Below, one piece after another: positions 8,311 to 15,469 of a stretch of DNA of 24,050 nucleotides. Every line of letters begins with the position of its first letter. Positions within the stretch are counted from its first letter, which is position 1. This DNA is from Helicobacteraceae bacterium (lineage in GTDB: Bacteria > Campylobacterota > Campylobacteria > Campylobacterales > SZUA-545). A program made the position numbers and the translations under genes. The notes under the pieces are model-generated. The model saw nothing but the letters and a program-made list of their open reading frames with translations, was not told the DNA's origin and did not search any database. Location: the NCBI GenBank assembly GCA_011390075.1, contig JAABTA010000001.1, forward strand, positions 1 through 24,050, in the 5' to 3' direction.

Positions 8311-8964
8311 CTAAATAATCCTATACCCAGAGCCCTTGACATTCTCAATAAGGGGTTCTGGGAGTTTTTTTCTGAGTTTATAGACCAAAACCCGCAGACT
8401 GTTCATATCCACAAACCCGTCCCAAACATAATCGGCTATCTCTTCTGTAGGAAGAATTCTATTTCTGTTTTTGACCAAAAACTCAATAAAAAGCCTCTCT
8501 TTTGGGATGAGGTTGATAGGTCTTTCATCAAAGCAGAGGGTGTTGCTAAGGGTGTTGTAGGAGTAGTTGTTGCCTAGGTCTAAAATAGTTTTATCTGTTT
8601 GTATCACTTTTGTTTTGAGCTGTTCTTTGACTCTTAGGATGAGTTCTTGAAGGCTAAAAGGTTTTCTTAGGTAGTCATTGCAACCATACTCATAGCCTTT
8701 GCTTAAGTGGTCAATATCACTATAGGAGCTAATAAAAATAGCAGGGGAGTTGTTGCTGCATTCGCGGATCTCTTTGAGAAACTGATACCCATCCACCCCT
8801 GGGACATTAATATCTAAAAGAAAAAGATCGTAAGTGATTGTGAGTAAAGAGTCAAAAGCCTCCTCTCCGTTATTAAAGGCATACACCAAAAATCCAGTTG
8901 CTTCTAGCTCGTCTTTAATCACCTCTCTTAAGGAGAAGTCATCTTCTAATAGGAGTATTTTCAT
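8311..8964 (-). CDS. OmpR/PhoB-type response regulator
   Basis: The 217-residue product has a receiver domain (about 1-115) with acidic residues D8-D9, phospho-acceptor D51 in LLDINVPG, the switch region FISSYS and the conserved lysine K101 in RKPF. A winged-helix Trans_reg_C domain (about 125-217) follows, ending with the KLRKKL helix and the GSGYRI hairpin. It should act in the cytoplasm as a phosphorylation-controlled DNA-binding regulator. Its ATG overlaps the stop of the upstream kinase gene by 4 bp, so kinase and regulator are co-translated partners. It converges on the FecR gene with a 30-bp gap in which no strong terminator is visible. Targets are unknown; the neighbouring protease and envelope operons are natural candidates. 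Confidence 0.93.
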   Translation of the reverse strand: MKILLLEDDFSLREVIKDELEATGFLVYAFNNGEEAFDSLLTITYDLFLLDINVPGVDGYQFLKEIRECSNNSPAIFISSYSDIDHLSKGYEYGCNDYLRKPFSLQELILRVKEQLKTKVIQTDKTILDLGNNYSYNTLSNTLCFDERPINLIPKERLFIEFLVKNRNRILPTEEIADYVWDGFVDMNSLRVLVYKLRKKLPEPLIENVKGSGYRII

Positions 8965-10550
8965 CTGCTAATCTCTTTAAAATAGTATCTAAAAAGGCTT
9001 CCTTTGTTAGGCTCTGAGAGTACCTCTATGGCGATAGAGTTTCTATCACAGATCTCTTTAACAACTGTAAGCCCTATGCCAAAACCACCTTTGTAGGTAT
9101 TCTCTCTATAGTACCTCTCAAACACTTTTTCAGGGCTTTTAACCCCTTTTCCCTCATCTTGAAACTCTAAAATGACATAAGCATCTTGTTTATAAAGCGT
9201 TACAGAGACAGACTTTTTTTCTAAGTTGTATTTTATACTATTTGAGAGAGTATTATCAATGATTCTTGAGAGCTCTATGGTATTTATATTGACAAAAAGA
9301 TCTTGTTTGGCAGAAAAAGTGATGGTTTGGTTGTTGCCTTTGGCAATGTCATCAAAATAGTCGCATCTGCTTTTTGTAAACTCTGAGAGATTAACAGTCT
9401 CTTTTATATAGACTCCCTTGTCTTTATTGAGAAAAAAGTTAAAATCATCATAGATTGAGGAGAGAGTTTTTGTTGCAGAGATAATTCTTTGAAGATATTT
9501 TGGGTTTTGAATATCTCTTGAGAGCACCTCTAAATAGGTGTTAATCACTGCTATTGGAGTATTGATCTCATGGATAGAATTTTTAATAAAGATATCTTGG
9601 GTCTCTAAAAGTTTCTCTATTTTACTATAGGCAATTTCTAGTTTCTCCTCTTTGTCTTTAATATCGGTTATATCTGTATTGGATCCAAGCATACGAATAT
9701 GCTTATGCTTTTTTGACCAGATGGAGTGAGCTTTACAAAGCACCCACTTAAAACCACTGGAAGTTTTGATTCTAAATTCGCACTGAAAGGTGTCTTTGTG
9801 GTGCTTGTGTTTTTTTAGAGCGTGTAAAAGTTTGCTTCTATCTTTTTTTTCAATGAGATCTAAAAACTCTTTTTCGCTAAAGGGTTTGTGTCTGTTTGGA
9901 AGCCCTAGCATCTCATAAAACCGAGAGGAGCAAGAGACTTCGCTTTCTTGAATATCCCAATCCCAAACACCATCATTGGTTGTAAGGGCAATGACTTTGA
10001 GTCTCTCTTCGCTCATCTCTAGTTCTTGACTTTTTTTTCTATAATTCTCCTCTAGCTCTTTGTATAAAATAGCATTTTCTAAAATAGAGGAAGCGTAATC
10101 GGCCAAGAGTACGAGCATTTTTTCATCGTCCTTTTCAAAATTGCTCTGCTTTTTATTGAGCACTTGAAAAACGCCAATGGTCTCTTTATGGAGATTGATA
10201 AGGGGTACGGTGAGTATGTTGTGGGTAGTGTATCCTGTGTGCTCATCAATCTCTTTAAAAAAACGAGGATCACTATACGCGTCTTGCACTATTATAGGTT
10301 TCTTTTGCAAAATCGTATGGCCCGCAATTCCATTTTTTGCACAAATGGTAATGGTCTCTTTGACTCCTAAAGCCACCCGTGTCCAAAGCTCATCTTTTTC
10401 TTTATCAAGGATAAAAATAGAGGCCCTGTCTGCATCTACAATATCTTTTGCGATATTGCTCAGTGTCTCTAAAAGTGAATCGAGATCTTTTTCATCACCA
10501 ATAGCTTTACCAAGTTTAAGAAGAATTTGTAACTTTTTTTCGCAATCCAT
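8961..10550 (-). CDS. Soluble GAF-PAS sensor histidine kinase
   Basis: The 529-residue product has a GAF domain (about 20-165, containing DADRASIFILDKEKDELWTR), a short coiled linker, a PAS/PAC domain (about 183-300, with TNDGVWDWDI and RMLGSNTDITDIK), a dimerisation helix with phospho-acceptor H327 in SIHEINTPIAVI, and a HATPase_c domain with N box IIDNTLSNSIKYN, G1 FQDEGKGV and G2 GGFGIGLTVVKEI. No transmembrane helix is seen, so it senses a cytoplasmic signal. The start was set at ATG 10550 because GGAG lies a few bases upstream on this strand and the GAF region follows at once. A reading extended to 10721 overlaps the divergent protease gene and has no homologous character. It is co-transcribed with the response regulator. 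Confidence 0.9.
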   Translation of the reverse strand: MDCEKKLQILLKLGKAIGDEKDLDSLLETLSNIAKDIVDADRASIFILDKEKDELWTRVALGVKETITICAKNGIAGHTILQKKPIIVQDAYSDPRFFKEIDEHTGYTTHNILTVPLINLHKETIGVFQVLNKKQSNFEKDDEKMLVLLADYASSILENAILYKELEENYRKKSQELEMSEERLKVIALTTNDGVWDWDIQESEVSCSSRFYEMLGLPNRHKPFSEKEFLDLIEKKDRSKLLHALKKHKHHKDTFQCEFRIKTSSGFKWVLCKAHSIWSKKHKHIRMLGSNTDITDIKDKEEKLEIAYSKIEKLLETQDIFIKNSIHEINTPIAVINTYLEVLSRDIQNPKYLQRIISATKTLSSIYDDFNFFLNKDKGVYIKETVNLSEFTKSRCDYFDDIAKGNNQTITFSAKQDLFVNINTIELSRIIDNTLSNSIKYNLEKKSVSVTLYKQDAYVILEFQDEGKGVKSPEKVFERYYRENTYKGGFGIGLTVVKEICDRNSIAIEVLSEPNKGSLFRYYFKEISR

Positions 10551-10579
10551 AAAGGCTCCCCGCTTTTTGTCGATAGTGT

Positions 10580-10585
10580 ATTGTA
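10580..10585 (-). promoter_or_regulatory. Possible -10 box for the kinase-regulator operon
   Basis: On the minus strand TACAAT lies 30 bp before the kinase ATG, in the 56-bp divergent gap shared with the subtilase gene. No convincing plus-strand -10 box for the subtilase was found in the same gap, so regulator binding there could affect both directions. Confidence 0.35.
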
Positions 10586-10606
10586 ACCAAACAAAGTGAT
10601 GTTTCA

Positions 10607-12211
10607 GTGAAGCCAAAAATAAAAAAGCCAAAAATATCCATTGCTCTTTGTGGGATTTTACTGGCTGGATGCGCCAGCGAAAAAGAGAGTAGATATAGCA
10701 CACCTCAAACAAAAGAGCCAACGGCTAATACTCAAAACTCTAGCTATTTTCCTCCTCATCTTGCAGTTCCTTCACTGCAAGAAGACCCACTTGCAAAATA
10801 TCAGTGGCACTTAGTCAATATTGGGCAAAATTCTGGAGCCAAGCTCTCCTCTTCTGAGGGAGAAGATCTTAGACTAGAAGAGATCTGGAGCAGTTTTAGG
10901 GGCAGAGGGGTCAAAATTGCCATAGTGGATACAGGTGTGGAGCTTAACCATCCTGATTTGAATGAAAATATTGACTTAAGCCTTAGCTACAACTATAAAA
11001 CAAAACAAAGAGATCCTACCCCAACAGGAGCAGAAAAAGAGATAGCCCACGGCACTGCTTGTGCGGGGATCTCTGCAGGGGTTGGGTTTAATCAGGTTGG
11101 AGTCCGAGGGGTAGCCCCTGCTGCAAAAATAGTGGGGCTCAATGTTTTTTCCAATCCGACAACTGCAAGTTTTGCCCAAGCCCTTTTTAGATCTAGCGAA
11201 ATAGATATCTACTCAAACTCTTGGGGAGAAGCAGATATTTTGTCACAGGGTATATCTCAAATGGAATTAGATGCCATTGAAGATGGCATTACATACGGCA
11301 GAGGTGGATTGGGCTCTATCTATATATTTTCTTCAGGAAACAATAGAAAAAAGAGGCATAACGGAAACTACTTTCAAGAGCAAAATAACAGATTTGTTCT
11401 TTCTGTGGGAGCCCTTTCGGCAAGAGGAGAGGTTGCTAGCTACTCCAATCCAGGAGCCAATATTTTAGTGAGCGGATATGGTGGCGAAGATGGCTATAAT
11501 AGACCGGCTATTGTCACAACAGACACCACAGGATTAGAGCGCGGTTTTGATAAAGAGTATAGAGAACTAGGGGTGATGGATGTTGCAGGCAACGAAAATG
11601 GAGCGTATACCCATCTTATGAATGGTACAAGTGCTGCTGTTCCTATGGTTGCAGGTGTTGTGGCTTTAATGCTCGAAGCAGCGAGGAGTAATAATAACTT
11701 TTTAACCTATAGAGATGTTAAGTATATCCTAGCAACTACGGCAAGAAAAAATAGTCCAGGCAGTCCTTCGTGGTTTCGTAATGGAGCAGGGCATTTAGTG
11801 AGCCATAACTTTGGTTTTGGCGTGGTCAATGCCAAAGAGGCTGTCTTGGTAGCCCAGAATTTTCCATCCCTCAAAAAAGAGAAGATTTCAAAACTTTTTA
11901 TGGCAAAAAACTCTCAAATGATCACTATCGAAAACACCAATGTTGATCATATAGAGTTTGTAGATATTTGGGTGGATATAGGGGGACAAGACCCTAAAGA
12001 TCTTGAGATTTCTCTTATTTCACCACTTGGTACCCGCTCCGTTTTACAGACACAAGAGGCTCCCTTGCCACACAACTTCCTAAGAAAATGGCGTTTTGGC
12101 AGTGTGCAGTTTTTGGATGAGTCAAGCACGGGAGCGTGGCGTTTAGAAGTTGTAAGCAGACAGAACGAAGCAGAGATATATTCATGGGGAGTACAATTTT
12201 ATGGACATTAA
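10607..12211 (+). CDS. Kexin-like subtilase lipoprotein (S8 protease with P domain), prodomain absent
   Basis: The 534-residue product starts with a lipoprotein signal peptide ending in LLAGC, so C22 should be lipidated; Ala at +2 favours the outer membrane. The S8 catalytic domain (about 60-380) shows D108 in AIVDTGVELNHPDL, H148 in AHGTACAG, oxyanion N245 in SSGNN and S342 in NGTSAAVPMVAGV. A P/homoB domain (about 425-534), with DLEISLISPLGTRS and a SWGVQFYG end, places it with kexin-like proteases. Mature-domain sequence (EDPLAKYQWHLVNIGQ) begins only about 40 residues after the lipobox, so there is no room for the usual N-terminal prodomain. GTG 10607 is the only suitable start, because earlier ATG or GTG codons hit a stop. 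It overlaps the next gene by 11 bp. Cleavage specificity is unknown. Confidence 0.9.
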   Translation: MKPKIKKPKISIALCGILLAGCASEKESRYSTPQTKEPTANTQNSSYFPPHLAVPSLQEDPLAKYQWHLVNIGQNSGAKLSSSEGEDLRLEEIWSSFRGRGVKIAIVDTGVELNHPDLNENIDLSLSYNYKTKQRDPTPTGAEKEIAHGTACAGISAGVGFNQVGVRGVAPAAKIVGLNVFSNPTTASFAQALFRSSEIDIYSNSWGEADILSQGISQMELDAIEDGITYGRGGLGSIYIFSSGNNRKKRHNGNYFQEQNNRFVLSVGALSARGEVASYSNPGANILVSGYGGEDGYNRPAIVTTDTTGLERGFDKEYRELGVMDVAGNENGAYTHLMNGTSAAVPMVAGVVALMLEAARSNNNFLTYRDVKYILATTARKNSPGSPSWFRNGAGHLVSHNFGFGVVNAKEAVLVAQNFPSLKKEKISKLFMAKNSQMITIENTNVDHIEFVDIWVDIGGQDPKDLEISLISPLGTRSVLQTQEAPLPHNFLRKWRFGSVQFLDESSTGAWRLEVVSRQNEAEIYSWGVQFYGH

Positions 12212-12575
12212 AAAGCTACTTTTTTTTCTACCGGCACTCCTTTTTGCGGAGTACTCTTTTAAGGTAAGCCAAGAGAAATTTGCGACCTATAAAGAGCAAA
12301 GAACAAGCAGATCGCAAAATGCACACACTTTTCTGCGAGAGGGTGTGCAGATGAAAACGGATGGCAAAATGATTGTCTCTTTTAAACAACCTATGGCTAT
12401 TAAACAGTTTGAAACGAGCTATGGCGTCAAAATGGTGGCAAAGATCTCCCAAACAAGAGAGAGTTATATTTTTACAACCTCAAACTCTTTGGGAGCAACT
12501 TGCGAAAAAATTGGTAAAGACGACAGAGTGAGATTTGCATTTCCAAATTGGAAAGATAGAAAAGAGCTGTATTGA
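12201..12575 (+). CDS. Small secreted protein resembling a subtilase prodomain/chaperone, encoded in trans
   Basis: The 124-residue product has a signal peptide (MDIKKLLFFLPALLFAEYS) and a compact domain at about 45-120. That domain reads GKMIVSFKQPMAIKQFETSYG, later ESYIFTTSNS, then ATCEKIGKDDRVRFAFPNW. This order, a strand ending in VSFK, a helix containing a YG turn, a second strand, a helix, and a final V-x-x-A-x-PN strand, matches the N-terminal prodomain of many subtilases. Normally that domain is fused in front of the protease, folds it and inhibits it. Here it is a separate gene overlapping the end of the subtilase gene by 11 bp. Aeromonas sobria serine protease, also kexin-like and prodomain-less, depends on a downstream gene product (ORF2) for maturation, a close precedent. 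The fold assignment is inferred from pattern, not from a search. Confidence 0.7.
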   Translation: MDIKKLLFFLPALLFAEYSFKVSQEKFATYKEQRTSRSQNAHTFLREGVQMKTDGKMIVSFKQPMAIKQFETSYGVKMVAKISQTRESYIFTTSNSLGATCEKIGKDDRVRFAFPNWKDRKELY

Positions 12576-12586
12576 TGAAGGACTAA

Positions 12587-12613
12587 GACACCCCTAGAGG
12601 TTCTAGAGGCGTC
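12587..12613 (+). other. Imperfect hairpin in the intergenic GC-rich element
   Basis: GACACCCCTAGA and TCTAGAGGCGTC pair at 10 of 12 positions around the loop GGT. The right arm shares GGCGT with a second possible hairpin (12608-12648), so the two folds exclude each other. The local base composition is clearly richer in G+C than neighbouring intergenic DNA. No known RNA family was recognised. Confidence 0.4.
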
Positions 12614-12654
12614 CGCAACCGACTTCGTGGTAGTATCGGTAGCACGCCAATTTT
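12608..12654 (+). terminator. Possible terminator of the subtilase operon
   Basis: GGCGT (12608-12612) pairs with ACGCC (12644-12648). Inside it ACCGA (12618-12622) pairs with TCGGT (12636-12640), with an internal loop between the two stems. AATTTT follows directly, and a longer T-run lies at about 12663-12668. This could end the subtilase/prodomain transcript. The weak T-tract and two-part stem keep confidence low. Confidence 0.4.
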
Positions 12655-12670
12655 CTAAACCCTTTTTTAA

Positions 12671-12676
12671 TATAAT
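12671..12676 (+). promoter_or_regulatory. -10 box for der
   Basis: A perfect TATAAT within a T-rich stretch lies 47 bp before the GTG at 12724. Transcription would begin near 12683, downstream of the GC-rich element, which therefore belongs to the upstream transcript or to a separate RNA. Confidence 0.6.
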
Positions 12677-12723
12677 TTATTCTGATCTAAAAGGTCAATA
12701 CTTTAATAACCAAAAGGTAGCAA

Positions 12724-14133
12724 GTGGTAAAAGTAGCATTAGTTGGTAGGCCAAATGCAGGAAAAAGTTCTCTGTTTAATCGTTTTGTAAAGTTTAGAGA
12801 TGCAATCACAAGCGATGTGGCAGGAACAACAAGAGATATCAAAAAAAGAGTGGCCACATTTAATGGATACGAAGCAGAGCTTTTTGATACAGGGGGACTA
12901 GAGGATAGGGATGAGATGTTTTTGCATGTAAAAAGAAAAGCATTAGAGTCTGCAAAAGAGGCAGACATTGTGCTTTTTATTGTGGATGCAAAAATTATCC
13001 CTGATGACGAAGATAAAAAACTTTTTTACTCCATCCAAGAAGCGTGTGGAAAAATTGCTCTTGTGCTTAACAAAGTGGATAACGAAAAGCAGGATGATAG
13101 GCTTTTTGAGTTCTACTCTTTTGGTGCGGAGAATGTGTTTTTAATCTCTTGTGCCCACAATAGGGGTGTGGCTACTTTAGAAAATTGGGTGGGTCACTCT
13201 ATTAAAGAGATTGGTGGATATATAGATGCAGCACATGTGGAAAAATTTGATGAGTTTGATGGTTTGTTGGATAATTTTGATGAAGAGGGAGAGCTATTAG
13301 AAACAGCGCAAGAGGAGGACTCTAATGAGATTAGAGTTGCGATTATTGGTCGCCCTAATGTTGGAAAAAGCTCTTTGCTCAACGCGCTTATTCAAGAGGA
13401 GCGATCGGTTGTGAGCTCTATTGCTGGAACAACTATCGATCCTGTAGATGAGACGATTACTGTAGGAGATAAAGCGATCACTTTTGTGGATACAGCAGGG
13501 GTTAGGAAGCGATCAAAGATACTCGGGATAGAGAAGCTAGGACTCAATAGAACCCAAAAGATGTTAGAAAAGGCCGATATTGCCCTTTTGACCCTTGATG
13601 CCTCAGAGGAGTTTACAGAACAAGATGAGAAGGTGGCAGGGCTTATTGACAGGTATAACCTTGCTACGATTATTGTGATTAACAAATATGACATAGCTGA
13701 GCACTCCTATGAGGAGTTGGCTAAAAGTTTAAGACAAAAGTTTAGATTTTTAGAGTACGCCCCCTCCATTACCCTCAGCGCAAAAACCCTCAAACGCACC
13801 CATAAACTCACAGATCTTATTTTGCAAGTGTATGACAACTACTCCCAAAGAATTCCCACATCGAAGCTCAATGAGCTTTTAAGAGTGGCAATGATCAAAC
13901 ACCACGCCCCTACATACAAAACAAAACCACTTAAAATATATTTTGCAACACAGTTTGAGACAAAACCTCCAAAGATAGCTTTGGTCTGCAACTATCCGAG
14001 TGGATTTCATTTTAGCTTTCTTAGATTTTTAAAAAACCAAATTCGAGAGGCATTTGATTTTACAGGAAGCCCTTTGGTGTTACTGACAAGAAAAAAAGGG
14101 GAACACTCAGACGAACAGGACCACTCAAGCTAG
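12724..14133 (+). CDS. der: Ribosome assembly GTPase Der (EngA)
   Basis: The 469-residue product has two tandem G domains and a C-terminal KH-like domain, the diagnostic Der architecture. G domain 1 has GRPNAGKSS (8-16), GTTRD, DTGG and NKVD. G domain 2 starts near residue 200 with GRPNVGKSS, followed by GTTIDPVDE, DTAGVRKRS and NKYD. The KH-like domain (about 380-455) includes HHAPTYKTKPLKIYFATQ. Der binds the 50S precursor in the cytoplasm and is essential for late large-subunit assembly. An acidic linker rich in Glu and Asp (about 175-200) joins the G domains. The start is GTG 12724, preceded by AAAGGT at 12714-12719. It lies next to serS, as expected from Campylobacter jejuni, where der (engA), aroK, trpS, serS and pflB are neighbours. 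Confidence 0.97.
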   Translation: MVKVALVGRPNAGKSSLFNRFVKFRDAITSDVAGTTRDIKKRVATFNGYEAELFDTGGLEDRDEMFLHVKRKALESAKEADIVLFIVDAKIIPDDEDKKLFYSIQEACGKIALVLNKVDNEKQDDRLFEFYSFGAENVFLISCAHNRGVATLENWVGHSIKEIGGYIDAAHVEKFDEFDGLLDNFDEEGELLETAQEEDSNEIRVAIIGRPNVGKSSLLNALIQEERSVVSSIAGTTIDPVDETITVGDKAITFVDTAGVRKRSKILGIEKLGLNRTQKMLEKADIALLTLDASEEFTEQDEKVAGLIDRYNLATIIVINKYDIAEHSYEELAKSLRQKFRFLEYAPSITLSAKTLKRTHKLTDLILQVYDNYSQRIPTSKLNELLRVAMIKHHAPTYKTKPLKIYFATQFETKPPKIALVCNYPSGFHFSFLRFLKNQIREAFDFTGSPLVLLTRKKGEHSDEQDHSS

Positions 14134-14149
14134 TAGTTACGGCTAGAAG

Positions 14150-14158
14150 TGCTACAAT
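14150..14158 (+). promoter_or_regulatory. Extended -10 box for serS
   Basis: TGCTACAAT is an extended -10 element (TGn plus TACAAT) in the 59-bp gap between der and serS, 34 bp before the TTG start. It could give serS-pflB their own promoter in addition to read-through from der. Confidence 0.45.
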
Positions 14159-14192
14159 AAGAACTTAAAACAACAGAAGCAAAGGCGAAAAT

Positions 14193-15458
14193 TTGATAGA
14201 TATTAAACTACTACAAAATGACTATGAGAGTGTAGCTAGCAACCTAAATAGAAGAGGGGTTGATGCGTCTTTATTAGAAGAGATGAAAACTATCTCTTTA
14301 GAGCTCAAAGAAGCAAAGAGAAAATTTGAAGATCTAAAAGCACATCAAAACAGATTATCAAAAGAGTTTGGCATCTATAAAAAAGAGGGCAAAGATATTG
14401 GTGAGCTTCAATTAAAGCTTGCAGAGAACAAAAAGAGTATTGCAAGGGCCCAAGAGAACCAAAGAGATCTAGAAAACAAGTTGGATGATATTGTGCTTAG
14501 TGTCCCTAATCTTTTGGACGAAAGTGTTCCAGATGGAGAGTCAGAAGAGGATAATAGAGAGATAGAAAAAATCTTAACCCCAAGAGCGTTTAATTTTACT
14601 CCAAAACCTCACTATGAAATTGGAGAAAAAATTGGCTGGCTCGATTTTGAGAGAGGGGTAAAGCTAGCTAAGAGTCGCTTTACTGTCTTAAAAAGCGAAG
14701 CTGCAAAACTAGAACGGGCTTTGATTAACTATATGTTAGATTTTAATGCAGAGAGGGGGTTTGAGCAGGTATGGCTCCCTGCGATTGTCAACCGAGAAGC
14801 AATGACAGCAACAGGGCAACTTCCAAAATTTGAAGACGATCTTTATAAGCTCAATGAAGAGGCGGAGAAAAAAGAGCATGAGCTGTTTTTAATTCCCACA
14901 GCAGAGGTGCCACTAGTGAATCTCTTTCGTGATGAGATCTTAGATGCTAGCGAGCTTCCTGTCAAGCTAACGGCGTATACTCCATGTTTTAGAAAAGAGG
15001 CAGGAAGCGCAGGAAGAGACACAAGAGGGATGATAAGGCAACACCAATTTGACAAAGTAGAGTTAGTGGTGATTGCGCAACCGGAAAAGAGCGATGCAAT
15101 CTATGAGCAGATGATTGAGTGTGCCTCTTCTTTGCTTGCAAGCCTAGAGCTTCCCCATAGAACCATGCAACTTTGCAGTAAAGATCTAGGATTTGCTGCG
15201 CAAAAAACTGTTGATTTAGAGGTTTGGATTCCTAGCGAAGGGCGCTATAGAGAGATTAGTTCAATCTCTAATGTAGGCGATTTTCAAGGAAGAAGAGCAA
15301 AAATTAGATATAAAGATGGAAAGAAAAATAGAGTTGTGCATACACTTAATGGATCGTCTTTAGCCGTTGGAAGAACTTTGATAGCAATTATGGAGAACTT
15401 TCAAACCGAAGATGGTAAGGTGGAGATACCAAAGGTTTTACACCCCTATATTAAATAA
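14193..15458 (+). CDS. serS: Seryl-tRNA synthetase
   Basis: The 421-residue product begins with the long helical arm (about 30-100, heptad-rich, with KLAENKKSIARAQENQ) that binds the long variable arm of tRNA-Ser. The class II catalytic core follows with TAEVP (236-240), motif 2 FRKEAGSAGRDTRGMIRQHQ (266-285) and motif 3 LNGSSLAVGRTLIAIMEN near the C terminus. It charges tRNA-Ser, and tRNA-Sec where present, in the cytoplasm. The start is TTG 14193, giving the standard MIDIKLLQND N terminus, with AAAGG at 14181-14185 seven bases upstream. It is followed after 11 bp by pflB, the same neighbour as in Campylobacter jejuni and Helicobacter pylori. Confidence 0.98.
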   Translation: MIDIKLLQNDYESVASNLNRRGVDASLLEEMKTISLELKEAKRKFEDLKAHQNRLSKEFGIYKKEGKDIGELQLKLAENKKSIARAQENQRDLENKLDDIVLSVPNLLDESVPDGESEEDNREIEKILTPRAFNFTPKPHYEIGEKIGWLDFERGVKLAKSRFTVLKSEAAKLERALINYMLDFNAERGFEQVWLPAIVNREAMTATGQLPKFEDDLYKLNEEAEKKEHELFLIPTAEVPLVNLFRDEILDASELPVKLTAYTPCFRKEAGSAGRDTRGMIRQHQFDKVELVVIAQPEKSDAIYEQMIECASSLLASLELPHRTMQLCSKDLGFAAQKTVDLEVWIPSEGRYREISSISNVGDFQGRRAKIRYKDGKKNRVVHTLNGSSLAVGRTLIAIMENFQTEDGKVEIPKVLHPYIK

Positions 15459-15469
15459 TAAGTGAAACA

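Noticed and set aside
10177..10599. 140-codon open frame on the plus strand
   Set aside because: It is antisense to the GAF domain of the histidine kinase and resembles no family.
10551..10721. N-terminal extension of the kinase to 10721
   Set aside because: The extension overlaps the lipoprotein signal region of the protease gene; the internal ATG at 10550 has a ribosome-binding site and starts right before the GAF domain.
12587..12648. tRNA gene or tRNA remnant
   Set aside because: Neither strand gives a cloverleaf with acceptor, anticodon and T arms; the pairing seen is simple hairpins only.
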